A model generated the notes under the pieces. It was not told where the DNA came from, searched no databases, and saw only the letters and a list, made by a program, of their open reading frames with translations. A stretch of 64,000 bases of DNA from Plasmodium coatneyi. Taxonomy: Eukaryota > Apicomplexa > Aconoidasida > Haemosporida > Plasmodiidae. This document shows, in pieces, positions 1 through 11,903 of the stretch. How positions within the stretch are numbered: position 1 is the stretch's first letter; each line of letters opens with the position of its first letter. The position numbers and the translations under genes were made by a program. Location: positions 1,860,001-1,924,000 of the forward strand of contig NC_033566.1 in assembly GCF_001680005.1 (NCBI RefSeq), given 5' to 3'.

Positions 1-85
1 AAAGTAATTGTACGGCAAAAAAAAGGAAAGAAGTATTTTCTCTCTCTCATTCTCTTCTTTTTTTTTTACCCCGTCCTTCCTATAG

Positions 86-3000
86 GCAAAGTAAAGATGG
101 TGAAGAACCTTTAATTATCTATTTAAGTGAAGGGAATCCTCCCCCTTCACGGAGCCAACCACCACAAACTGCTACAGCTGCTGCAGGTAGTGGTACCTGC
201 AACAACAGTGAATTAAAGAAACGCTTAGAAGAGGTGACGAATAAATGGTTCCCAAACAGAAATCGCCCGAAAAAAGAGAAGGGGGACTGGGTAAATGAAC
301 AATACTGTCCATTATAGTTAAGGGTAATTCAATGAGTAGTATTCCTTATACATAATAGGAAGAAAGAAAAGCGGTCACGATCCTTGTATATATGTTCTAA
401 ACTTATATGTATATGTTATTCCTCTCTTTCCTGGTGTGTTTAGGAGGCATATTGGGGCGATGTCAAGCTCAGGGTTGATGCACTATCCACCACTGTATCT
501 AAGCCGAACGGCGATGGGGACCAATACTGTAATGGCAGTAATGGGAAAAATGTTATATGGACTGATATGGACAAAGCAGCATGTAGGTATATTTTTCAAG
601 GGATAAAGGAAATATACGGAATTGAAAAAGTGAAGGACCCAAGCAAAGATGACAAGCCTGAAGATAACTGGAAATTGAAGACTACCTTGTCCTGCCTGGT
701 ATTGAATGTATACGCGGACATATTAAAGGAGCAGGGAAATTCTTGTATCACAGAGGACACTATAAAGAATGCGTTTACTACTGGACAGGGAATTAAGAAA
801 TCTGCATGCACGGAACCTGAATGTGAAGATTGTAAGTGGGACACGTGCGCAGATCTTCCTATTAATGGAGAAAATCTACGGAAAAAAATTAAAGATGAAC
901 TCCAGAAAAATGACAAAATACAAGAAACTCTAACTTCTATAACTACTATAAGTAACTTCTGCACACGCTTAGATTGTGTAAGAAAGAAGTGGTTTCAAAT
1001 CAGAAAGAAGGACAAAACATATGAGCAGGAGCACATGGTAAGGAGCACTATTAATCACTGTATTTTAGGGTACTCCACTGGGGTAGAATGTCTTATATAT
1101 ATATGAACAAAGAGTACACAAAACTTGGTTTCAGGTACGCACGGAATTTTTATATATATTCCTCCTCTACCATTTATGTGCAGAGGTACTTCTGGAAGGA
1201 CATCGACAAACATGGGAAGAAATTCCTTGAAGATGTACTTAAGGAGAACGAAAAAGCTGACCAGTATTGTAATGACAATAATGGGCAAAGTAGTACACTG
1301 AATGAAAAGGAGAAGGCAACATGTAAGCTCGTTACTGCAGGATTAAAAAATATATACAGTATTCAGTTGAGTGCAGGGACAAATGAACAGAACCCTGTAG
1401 AGAATCAAAAATTTCAGCAACTGGCAGCATGTATGATGCTAAATGAACTCGTGAAAAAATTGGAAAAGGAAGAAAAATCCATGTGCCCTGTGGAGAAAGG
1501 AATACAAAGGGCCTTCAGTAAGAATGAACAAATTAAGCAGAATGCATGCACGAATGGTCAGTGTGATATTTGCAAGAAAGAGGATTACTCAAAGTGCACA
1601 ATAGACAATCAGGATATGAAGAGCAAATTGGATCTGATCCTCAAACAGAATAATGACAAAATAACACAAGCTCTAAGTACAATAAATAGTTTATGTCACC
1701 GTACAAAGTGCGTAGTAGGGAAATGGTTCAAGAATAGAACAGCGCAGGGTGGAGGAAGCAAGACAATGGTAATAGACAATGTTGCTCATTGTATATAGGA
1801 AAAATTAAATGAATAATGTGACTTCCATGTTTGAACAAAGAGAAAGGTCGTAAGTCATTTATATATTACTTAAGTGTACATATATGTTTTGTCTTCTTTC
1901 TTTTCTTCTATTTGTAGGAGGACATGTGGAACGACGTTACGGATCAATTGAAAAACATGTCTAAGACTATGAAGGACGACGACGCAAGCGTCGACAGTGT
2001 ATGTGGAAAGAATGTATGGAAAGATGGCTTCGTAACTGAAAAAGACAGGGAATCTTGCAAGTACATTTCCAGAGGGTTAAAGCACATTTATAGTATTACT
2101 CAGGAAGGTACTGATGTAGACAAAGATGGGAAACCATCACCTGATAACAAAATATTTAAACAAACCATGTTATGCGCTTTATTGAACGCCTACGCTGATC
2201 GCCTCATAAAGAAAACAAAAGAGAAATGCCCTGTAGACGAGGACAAAATAAAAAAAATGTTTCGCAAAGGAAATGAAAAAAAGGATACTTGGTGTTTGGA
2301 TAAGGAAAATGGTGATTGTGTGGAATGTAGAAGGGATAAGACCTATACAGATTGCCAAATAAGCGACAACAGAAGCAATAAAACCAAAGTAGAGGACAAG
2401 TTGAAAACAATGCTCAACAGTGATAACAACATAGAAAAAACTCTAACTAATATAACTACTATAAATAACTTCTGTACACGAATACAATGCGTAAGCAAGA
2501 AATGGAGCAATAACAGGGATGGAAAAGAGGCAACCTGGGTAAGTGAACACACAATATTATATTGTCTTCATTACAATAAAAAGGAACACAGTGTTGTTCA
2601 TTACAATAAAAAGACAGTTTTGTGAGTACTGTAGGTTGTACAAATTGAACATGGGAAATTAGACACACAAATAGGGGATGGACATAATAATTATAGGGCG
2701 GGTGGACATAATTATAGGGGGGTAGACATAATTATAGGGGGATAGACATAATTATAGGGGGGGTATGGACATATAATTACATAGCATACATTTGTTTCCT
2801 TCCCTATTTCCTCCCTCTCCTTCTCTATGAACAGGATAACATGAAGGATGACATTAAGAAGGAGGCCACAAATATGTTTAATAAAATATCTCAGGATAGC
2901 GAAGATATTCCAGGTTACTGCACTGATTCAGAGCCAACTAGTAGAAGAGTCACGGACCCAGAGAGAAAAGCATGTACATACATTACGAAAGGCTTAGAGT

Positions 3001-6000
3001 ATATATATGGAATTCAGAAAGAACCAAAAAATAAGGATAACCACCCTGAAGATAACCGCTTATTTAAGCAAACTGTGTTATGCCTGTTGTTAAATGCTTA
3101 TGCAGATATGCTGAAAAAGAACGTTAAATCGCCCTGTACGGTCAGTGAGAAAACAATAGAACAAGCATTCACTCAAGGGAATGGACAAATAAGTACTTGG
3201 TGTACGGAAGGGGAGGATAAATGTGTTAAGTGTGAGTGGGTTAAAGACTTAAAGTGTAACGTAGGTGAAACAGAAGTGAAGGGCAAATTGGAAACAATGC
3301 TCAAGCAGGATACCAGCGCACAGGAAACTCTAACTGATATAAGTAATATAAATAACTTATGTAATCGCGTTCAATGCGTAATAACACAAAGGACCAGGGA
3401 CAAAAGGAAAGAGAGGAGGACAGAAAACGTGTGGGAGGTTTGGAAAGGATTCATACTTTGGCATCAAAATCTAATTGTATAGAGTTGAAATTGGGCGAAC
3501 ATATACATATGTTCACATGAAGAAAATGGAAATGTTTTTTGTATAAGTACTCCTTATATTTACGTGTTCCCCCCCTCCTTTCCCTCTTTTTCCATTGTAT
3601 TGGCAGAGTGAAGCCTGGAATGATGCTAAGCGTGACGTACTGAATGAACTGTCTGAAAATATAGCGAAGGGAGGTTCAGACATCCATCCTCTTTGCAAAA
3701 ACACTGATGAGAAGAAAGAGAACACACTGAGTGAAGCAGAGAAAAAGGCATGTACTTACATTGTTAAGGGTTTAGAACATATATATAGTATTACGGAGGG
3801 TTCGCAGGGAACTTCTAAGGAGCACAAGGAAAATAATAGATTATTTAAACAAACTATGGCCTGTCTAATATTAAATGAATATGGAAAACTTCTTATGGAA
3901 AAATCTTGTATCGACGAGGGGACTGTGAAAACAATCTTTAATGATAAAGGGAAAAATCTTCACACAGATGAGTGTAAAGGGGGGAGTACATGTATTCAAT
4001 GTAATTGGGACAAATGTACAAATTTTATAATTGGAAAGAATGACAACGAACGGCCAAATATAAAAACGGAGCTCGAGAGAAATCCACAAATAAAAGAAAC
4101 TCTGTCTACTATAGAAACTTTATGTAACCCACAAGCTCCTGCCAAACCTGCCCCAGAAAAACCAGCACCGGTCAAACTACCAGAGGGGAGGAGTGAAACA
4201 TCATCAACATCAGGCGTTCCACCAGCCCCAGCGCAGCCACCCCAGGAGAAAGACCCTAATAAAGGGAAGTCAGGTAAGTATGAGCCCCAAGTACCGAACA
4301 CTGTTACGTTCATTAACTACTACAGTACCCCTTCTTGATGGGGTCACTTCCATCACAACCACCACAGTTACGAAAGCGGGCACATCATCTTCTAAAAATA
4401 ATTTTGATGACGATGAACATATCCGGAGCATAATGAACACAAATACTGATATAATACTTGTCGATGGTAATGATGACTCACCTTTACCCCTTCCCTCAAC
4501 AGATCAAAATCCTCAGGACTCACAGAAAACTAAAGACGACGCCCAGGCGGGCGTCTCTAAACCAGATGGTAAGAATAATAAAAGTAAAAATTAAAATAAA
4601 AGTAAAAGTAAAAATGAAAATGAAAATAGGGAAGATAAGAATAAGCCTGTTAAGATCCAAGTGAAAAAGGAAAGAAAGGTGTAACCTTCCTTCCTTAGAC
4701 CTCTTTCCTTTCTTTTTTCCACAGTAGTGTGTACCCAGGAAAGAGTGAACCTACAACATCTTAAGTAATACCATTCATAAATATACTAAAAACACAAACT
4801 CCCTTCTTTTACCTATTCCTTAGGTACAGAAGCAGGTCAACATGGGCAAGCTACTGTTACTCAAGATGACAGTGTCGATTCTACCAAAAGTGCAAAGGAC
4901 AGTGGCCAACCTGCCTCCGGAGCAGGTGGGGAACCGGACTCATTAGAACCAACGTCACCATCATCAACAACACCATTACCTGCCCACCCAGTATCAATAC
5001 AACATCCAACGCAAACAACAACACCACTATCACCATCATCACCACCTGGGAGTGTTAAAACAGGAAGAAAAGGTGGTCAAGGGAACGGTGGCGGAGCCAC
5101 CCTTCCTTCCCCTGCCGCACTTACTCACAAGATTGACCACGCCTTCCTTCCTTACCTTCCTACAATTCCTACCACCATTGGAATCATCACCATGACCTAC
5201 CTACTCTGGAAGGTAAGAAAAGAAAAGAAAAAGAGGAGGGAGGGAAAGAATAAAAGAAAAAAAGAAACAAAAAAAAAAAGAGAAAAAAAAAAAAAAAAAG
5301 AAGGAAAAAAAAGGGTTCAGGATTTCGCGTTTAAGGTTCCTGGTTTCATGGTGTAAGAACAAGAATGTGGCCGGGTGTTCAGATGTTTTAGGGAAGGGTA
5401 TACATCTAATGTTTGCATACAAAATAAAGGAAAAGAAAAAAAAAATATACATATATAAAATAAAATAAAAAGAAACATGAGTGAGAAAAGAAAAAAAAGA
5501 AAAGAAAAATAAATTAAGGTGAATGAGTGGGGTGTGGGGGGGATTTAGCACTTAGGGTGTCTGTAGAATTTTGCATTTAAGAGTGTGTGTAGGATTTCGC
5601 ATTTAGAGATGTGCGTAGGATTTCGCACTTAAGGGGGTATAATTTCATATTTAGGGGTATAGGATTTCGCATTTTAGGGTGTGCGTAGGATTTCACACTT
5701 TAGGGTGTGTGGGACTTCACACCTAGGGGTGTCGGATTTCGGACTTAGGTTAAAAATAGTACTTATTCTTCTTAAAAACAACATTCACTCCTCTTAAAAA
5801 CACATTTTCTTTTTTTTCTTTTTTAGTATTTTGGCCTACCTGGCAAAAGAGAACGTTACAGAAGAGCTCATCAAGTACCTGCTGCGACACCAAGGGAACA
5901 AATTATTAATCATGTGGACGACCAAGATGATGGTCTACATGCATATGCCTTAGTAAAAAAACGCAGACAACCAAGATCTGTTCCAACAGGAAGAACGAAG

Positions 6001-6219
6001 AGGCCAAAAAAACAGGGCGTTGATCGTCGCCGTGGTGTCGATCGCCGCGTGATTATTGATATTCATTTAGAAGTCTTAGACGAATGTCAAAAAGGGGATG
6101 TGTATTCGACGAAGGAGGATTATTTTAGCATTCTTGTTCAAGAGTTTATGGGATCGGAATTAATAAAAGAAGAAAATGTTCCTAAGGAACAGGTTCCAAG
6201 TTCAGATTCCGGGTTTTAG
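86..6219 (+). CDS. SICAvar: SICAvar variant antigen, 5'-truncated by the window (SICAvar 1)
   Basis: Large variant antigen of the infected erythrocyte surface; the 5' exons lie outside the window. Exons read from GT/AG signals and phase: 86-290, 444-1037, 1184-1768, 1918-2538, 2835-3437, 3607-4273, 4326-4568, 4824-5212 and 5827-6219. Five consecutive exons (444 to 4273) each encode one cysteine-rich module with the pattern C-x-YI-x-x-GL-x-x-IY-x-I, then a C-x-LLNAYAD-like helix and a C-x(2)-C knot. The next two exons form a Ser/Thr/Pro/Asp-rich hinge. The TM segment is TIPTTIGIITMTYLLWK at the end of exon 4824-5212. The last exon is the conserved cytoplasmic tail (IIDIHLEVLDECQ, ILVQEFMGSE). 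Module exons join in phase 0, hinge exons in phase 1. Uncertain points: the first acceptor (86 or 97), and the donor after 3437, which is a weak GTTTGG with an in-frame alternative at 3428. Confidence 0.95.
2676..2775. repeat. G-rich tandem repeat in a SICAvar 1 intron
   Basis: Inside the intron 2539-2834 a unit of about 24 bp built on GACATAATTATAGGGG is repeated four to five times with varying G-run length. It lies on the coding strand between two cysteine-rich module exons. This intron is about twice as long as its neighbours because of the repeat. The G runs could form a quadruplex in DNA or pre-mRNA; that is inference. Confidence 0.8.
5213..5826 (+). repeat. SICAvar 1 last intron with degenerate GGATTTCGCACTTAGGG repeats
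   Basis: The intron between the TM exon and the tail exon is the longest in this gene. It begins with a purine-rich A/G tract (5217-5320). From about 5540 to 5750 it carries at least seven degenerate copies of a unit of about 25-30 bp containing GGATTTCGCA and TTAGGGGTGT. The same repeat family occupies the equivalent intron of SICAvar 3 (about 60050-60250) but is absent from the 170 bp equivalent intron of SICAvar 2. Confidence 0.8.
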
Positions 6220-6510
6220 GGAAGGAAGACTCTCTTTCTAAGGAAGAAATTCCTAAACAATGTTCCTAAGGAGGAAGTTTCTACGGAACAGGTTCCAAGT
6301 TCAGGTTCCGGGTTTAGGGAGGAAGACTTTATTTGTAAGGAAGGTGTTCTTATGGAACAGGTTCCAAGTTTAGATTTCGGGTTTAGAAAGGAAAGACTTT
6401 GTTGCTATGGAAGACTCTTTTTTTAAGGAATGTGTTCCTAAGGAACAAGTTTTTAGGGTTGATGTTGCTAAGGAAGAGGTTCTAAGTTTAGATTCCGGGT
6501 TTTAGGGTGT
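6220..6510 (+). repeat. Out-of-frame continuation of SICAvar tail repeats with telomere-like motifs
   Basis: Beyond the stop of SICAvar 1 the DNA continues as degenerate units of about 30-60 bp containing AAGGAACAGGTTCCAAGTTC, GATTCCGGGTTTAGGG and GAAGACTTT. The same units are coding in the tail exon of SICAvar 2, where they read as Val-Pro-x-Glu-Asp ... Ser-Gly-Phe-Arg-Glu-Glu-Asp-Phe. Here a TTTT run (GGGTTTTAGGG at about 6210) places TAG in frame and ends the protein early. GGGTTTAGGG, a telomere-like heptamer with its neighbour, recurs at about 6308 and 6379. Confidence 0.75.
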
Positions 6511-6524
6511 AGTGAATATTTTTC

Positions 6525-7087
6525 TTTTCTTTTTTTTTTTTTGTTTTGTGTATTATATTGATTACATGTTCATGTGTGGTCAATATAAGTGGGAAAAAAA
6601 TATTTTTTTCCTCCTTCACTTCATTTTGATTTGTTTGGTAAAATTTTCTTTATTAAAGAATTAAAAAATGATTATTCATTCTGTTATAAAATTTTTTAAC
6701 TTCATAATATTTTTTTTTTTGTTTTTTAAAATCCATGAATATTTCTTTAAAGTAGGTCAGCACCTTTTTCCGCATCCACGTTGGGAATAGTCTTTTTTTA
6801 TGTGCTTATTCAAACATAAAAATGTAGGAAGGAAAAAAAGTAATAAAATATAAAGAAAAGGAATAAAAAAAAACAATAAAAAATAAAAAGAAGAGAGAAA
6901 GAAAAAAAAATTAGCGCTTAGGGGAAAGAAGGGCGAAAAAGGATGAATGGTCATTTTTGCTTCTTACATTGTATGAACACTGCGTGGTCATTTATGTTCC
7001 CTTCTTCCCTTCCTCCAAACGGGGGCAGGAAGGAAGAACATTGCTCTTCTTTCCTTTCCACTTCTAAGGGTTACATTCCAATATGTG
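6525..7087. other. SICAvar 1 3' flank with conserved 3' element
   Basis: No gene is seen. A T-rich stretch is followed at about 6565-6595 by CATGTGTGGTCAATATAAG. This element recurs 3' of SICAvar 2 (inverted, about 28276-28302) and, in more diverged form, 3' of SICAvar 3 (about 61015-61045), and also stands alone at 35418 and 38763. The following 400 bp (polyT, then the block around 6740-6800 containing AATATTTCTTTAAAG and AGGTCAGCACCTTTTTCCG) is similar to the inverse of 28040-28140 next to SICAvar 2. The flank ends at the stop codon of the convergent KIR A. Confidence 0.65.
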
Positions 7088-8669
7088 TTACATGTTCTGA
7101 TAACCTACTATCCCGCGGCCCGCATTATTTCTTGTTCTCCCTCCCCTGGTAGACTGTGCTGTGTATGTAGCAGAACGTAGTGTGGTGGAATTTTCTGTCG
7201 TGGAGTCATCTACTATTGATTCAGTTTCTGAATCGTATGTTGAGCTGTTTTCTGTGAATGTATCAAAGGTGCCCTCAGCGGACCTTCTCTTTCTTGTGCT
7301 TCTTCCATTTCCAGAATGGTTACCGATCCAGGAAGACCATGGCTTATACTGAAGAGAAGGAAGGTGTGCAGAGGGGTGATTGGTGAAAGGAAGGTGCTTG
7401 TTAGGGTTGTTAGGGGTGGTAGGTGGATAGGTGGGTAGGTGGGTGGTAGGTGGGTGGTTGGAAGGACGGTTGTTAGGGTGATAGGTGAAAGGGTCTAAGG
7501 AGGAGGAAGGAAAGGAAGGGGTCTAAGGAGAAGGAAGGAAGCGAGATCTAAGGAAGGAGAGTCTAAGGAAGGAAGGAAAGGAAGGGGTCTAAGGTGGAGG
7601 AAGGAGAGAAAATACTACTTGTTGTAGTAGTATTTTAATTATAACTTTACCTTATACAATAAGAAGGGAGCGACTGTCATTCCGAGTGTGCCAAAGATAG
7701 AAGAAAGGGAGGAAGTGGTGGTAGCAGAACGAACGGCTTCTTCTTTTGCTAAGGATGCTGCTGTTTGTGCTTGAGAGAGTGTTGCCTGTGCTTCAGACTG
7801 CTTCTCTTTTGTTAGTGTCTCCTTTTCTTGGGCACATGTCCTACTTCCTTCTTCCATAGTTTGCAGTTTAGATTCTGATTCACATTGTAATTTTAGCAGT
7901 TTCGCCAAATTGTCTTTCTGATTTTGTTCTGTCCAAAATTGCATACAGTAAGAATCACTTTTGCTTTTGTTTTCAGTACAAAATGCGCTTACAGAAAAAT
8001 AGGATGAAAAAGCTTTTTCTATGTGATGGCCATATTGTTCACTACATTCGGAGTTACTGCCTTGTATAAGTGATTGTAAAACACTGTGGTTATGCCACCA
8101 CTCGAATAGTGTTTTTCTTTGTTGGAAAAGTTCCCGGGGAACATCATCGTATTTAGTTCTACATAGATTCGTATGAGAAGATGTATGCAGCGTTTGGTAA
8201 ATTTTGTTCAAAAGGTTTGAAAATGTATGATTCCCTAAGTCATTCCAGTACTTATCCCCCAACCAGTAATAAAAAAATTCACAAGGTTCTTTATTTTTGT
8301 AGCTTGATGGCTTATTCTGTGTACATGCGAAGCAATAGGCATTTGCGATTTTCTTAGCGTCGGTAGTAATTTTATGGTATTCACTCAATCCATTCTGTAA
8401 TTGACCATCCCATTGTTGGAAATCGCCACCAAGGGACTTACATTCACTCCTAGTAGGCGTGTTGAATTTATCATAGTATTCCTTATGTGAAGGTAATTCT
8501 TTCCGATCCAATTCCTACAAATGTAATTAATATAATATATATGTACACTCCTTATATTCTCATTATCTTGTGTACAGAATATTATGTCCATAAGAAATAT
8601 TGTATGTGTATATGTGCATGTACCCTCACATGGAAGGACACATATAATAATCCGTATTACCTTTGTCAT
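7088..8669 (-). CDS. KIR: KIR variant protein A
   Basis: Three-exon PIR/KIR gene: ATG exon 8669-8661 (Met-Thr-Lys), ectodomain exon 8514-7651, tail exon 7348-7088; about 377 aa, all junctions phase 0. The ectodomain starts with the family's ELPSHKEYYDKF-type motif and carries CEFFYYWLGDKYW and the LFQQRKTLFEWW region. The TM segment ends in VAPFLLYK, just before the GTAAAG donor. The tail begins YKPWSSWIGNHSGNGRS and ends in NM*. The juxtamembrane part is unusual for this locus: a Glu/Lys/Gln/Ala-rich stretch (CAQEKETLTKEKQSEAQ) that looks like a coiled-coil stalk. Intron 2 is filled with GGAAGG/GGTTGTTAGG-type minisatellite. It converges on SICAvar 1. Confidence 0.95.
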
Positions 8670-10430
8670 TGTAATTGTTTATGTGTGTATATTTTTCTGT
8701 TGCATATATTGAATGGAATTTATATGTTAAAAGTGTATGTTGTTCATATATATGTTTATGCAGAATATGAATATTTCAGTTTTTCACTTGTTCCATAATG
8801 ATTATGAATGAATATTGGAATTTTTATTCTTTCTTCTCTAATAGTGCACATTGTTCAATTTTTAAAGTAGCGACAGCACATTATATGTGTATCAAATCAT
8901 CATATTTGCAGCCCAATGCAAAATAAGAATAAAAAATGTGTTAAAGGAATTCGCCTAATGGAACAATAAACAAAGAAGGGGAATGATTAAACTTTTTATA
9001 TGGTTCCTTTATTCCTTTATTTATTCACTTACATCGTTATTATTAGATTATGCACAACTCTCCCCAGAAGTATTATATTATTATTATTTACATGTGTGCT
9101 TCAGTTATTGAATATATATATATATATATGTAGGAAATATATATATAACTCTTTTCCTTCTTCTGTATAGGAAAAATTCTTACCACATATATATATACAT
9201 TATATTAAATTATGCGTTTTACTACTATTAAAGTCGTTTTCATATATAACTTCTTCTAATAAATACCTTAATAGTTCATATATACAGAATTCTTTCCCTC
9301 TTTTCGGACGTGTGTACATGAATTTATTAATATTTATTAAAAATAGATGAGCTAATAGAGCAGAATTAACTACATATATAAAAAAGAAGGAAGGAGAAAG
9401 CAAGGGAACTGCACGAAATTACATGTACAAGAATATGTGCATACCTTCACTTAACAACACACTTTTTTTTTTTATAACATACCCCTATCTTCTCTTCAAT
9501 TTTATGATCGGTTTGTTCTTATAATAATTTGTTGCTTCCTCATCCTCTTTCTTTTCCATTTGTACATTGTAAGGACCTGCTTCATATATAGAGTAGGAGG
9601 TGCTATTTGGATAATCCATTTCTCTCCCTCCTTCCCTATCTTGAGTGAATATTATATTTTTATATAATTAGTGAACCTTGCTTTTTTCTTTTTTTTCATT
9701 TTTCTTTTATTTGGTATGAAGTATAAGTATTGTAATTTCACAGTAAGTAATATATATATATAAGGGAAAAAGAGGTGGGGGAGTAGTAGTTCAATGGTTA
9801 CATATTATGATGAACGTCCGCCAAATGTAATGTGAAACCAGTGTATTTGCCCTTTCTATTCATATGTGCGTACAAATAATTATAGTAGTGCCATATAAGA
9901 TATACTATCGATAGACATATAAAAGGGGAAAAAATTTCATCACAGAGAATTTTAATAATGGTGGAAAGAGTAAATGTGAAGCAGAATTTTTCTTAGGTGG
10001 TGTTTAATAAGGAAAGAAGAATGTACATGTGCACATGTGCTCGTTAATTTCCTTCCCAATTCTTGGCAACAAGTTCTGCATACACTCCACCATGCACTCC
10101 CACACACACACACCCCTAACGCGCATTCCACACGTGAACCTACATATATATAATGGGAATTATACATTTGTTCCATTTTTGCTATATATGTATGTTCTGT
10201 GGACGTTGCAGTATTCATTCTTATGAACAAGTGCGCAACCTCCACTTTGAGCCACTTCCACTCCATATTATTCCATTTACTTCATTTTTTTGAAGTTCAC
10301 CCACACATCTATATATATATATAGAATCCGCATCTATAGATATGTAGAAAAATTATATATATAACCATTGCACCTATTCCACCAAAAGGGGAAGGAAAGG
10401 GAGAGGAAGGATGTTCCCCACCACTACAAC
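8670..10430. other. Divergent KIR A / KIR B upstream region, proximal part
   Basis: No coding sequence is supported. The DNA is AT-rich with short TATA runs (about 9110-9130, 9755, 10310) and polyT/polyA. The first about 700 bp 5' of KIR A resembles the DNA upstream of other KIR genes (for example 40712-41280 and 52614-53230), suggesting a duplicated promoter block. Small open frames here have no family motif. Confidence 0.5.
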
Positions 10431-11510
10431 CTTCCTGAAAGAGGGGGTCTAAGGAGGAAGGAAGGAAAGAAGGATCAAGGGAAGGAATGAAAGGAGGGTC
10501 TAAGGAAGGAAAGAAGGATCAAAGGAAGGAATGAAAGGAGGGTCTAAGGAAGGAAGGTTGTTACGTGGTTGGTGGAAGGAAGGTTGTTAGTGGTAGTAGT
10601 CTGGAAGGAAGGTTGTTAGGTGATGGTACGGTGGAAGGGAGGTCTAAGGGAGGGAAGGAAAGGAAGGGCCTAAAGAGGAAGGGATGTTATGGGTGGAGGT
10701 GGAAGGAAGGAAGGTCGTTAGGGGTGTTAGAATGAAGATTGTTAGGGTTGAAGGAAACATCGTGACTTCCTTTAGGGAGGGATACACCCGAAGGGTGTAT
10801 AAAAGAAAAAGAAGAAGAAAAAAAAAAAAAGGTGAAAGGAGCTTTAGGTAAAAGAAGGAAGGTTAAGGAAGAAGAAAAAGAAGGTTTAGGTAAAAAAAGA
10901 GAAGATTTAAGTAAAAAAGAAAGCTTCGAAAAGAAAAAGGAAGGTTTATGGAAGAAAAAAAGAAGAAGTGTAAAGAAATTGAAGGTTTAAAGAAGGAATG
11001 TTTAAGAAGTAAAAAAAAAGAAGAAAAGGTGTAAGGAAGGAAGGTTTAAGGTGTGAAGAAGGAAGGTGTAAGGAAGGAATGTTTAGGGGATAAAAGAAGG
11101 AAGGTGTAAAGAAGGAATATTTAAGGAAGAAAAAAAGAAGAAGGTGTAAAGAAGAAGGTTTAAGGTGTAAAGAAGGAATGTTTAAGGTGTAAAGAAGGAA
11201 TGTTTAAGATGTAAAGAAGGAAGGTTTTAGGTGTAAAAAAGGAAGGTGTAAGGAAGGAAGATTTAAAGAGAAAAAGAAGATTAAAGAAAAGGTGTAAAGA
11301 GAAGGAAGTTGTAAAGAAGGAAGGTGTAAGGAAGGAAGGTTTCAGGTGTAAAGAATGAAGGTTTAAGGAAGGAAAAGAAGGGAAGAATACCTTACCTGAA
11401 GAAGGAAGGGAAAGGAAGGGGAACAACAACCTTCCTAGGGGAGAAGGGAAGGAAGGAAAGGAGGGAACATTACCTTCCTAAGGAAGGAAAGGAAGGAAGG
11501 GAAGATATAT
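10431..11510. repeat. One-kilobase purine-rich degenerate minisatellite
   Basis: The plus strand is almost pure A/G/T over about 1 kb. The first part (10431-10760) repeats GGTCTAAGGAAGGAA and GGTGGAAGGAAGGTTGTTAG. The second (10800-11500) repeats a unit of about 20 bp close to GGTTTAAGGTGTAAAGAAGG. Open frames on the opposite strand are low-complexity Phe/Ser/Leu/Pro shadows. It lies about 400 bp 5' of KIR B. Confidence 0.8.
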
Positions 11511-11903
11511 TAATATACCATGCGAGTGAACTGTACACTACATATGAGCAATATTTACTGATCTCTAAAATATCAGTAAAACATTAGTTAATAATACGTG
11601 CAGAAATTCTAACCCCAAGGGCCGTTACGTGCCTATGTATATAATAATTTAATGCACCCATATATATATATATATAATGCAATAACAACACACTGAAGTT
11701 ACCTGAAAAATAAAACAATGTGTACAATTTTTGGACTTAAAATTAAAAAATTAACATATATACTCATTCACAATTATAAAACAAAAATTCAATAATACGC
11801 ACATATGTATCCATTTTGCATAAATATATATAAGAAACAGGGACAACATATTTTTATAACACAATTTTATTATATATATAAAAGTGTAAACATATAGGAA
11901 AAA

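Noticed and set aside
11160..11429. Phe/Ser/Leu/Pro-rich open frame opposite the purine tract
   Set aside because: Pure low-complexity translation of a degenerate minisatellite, with no start context or exon signals.
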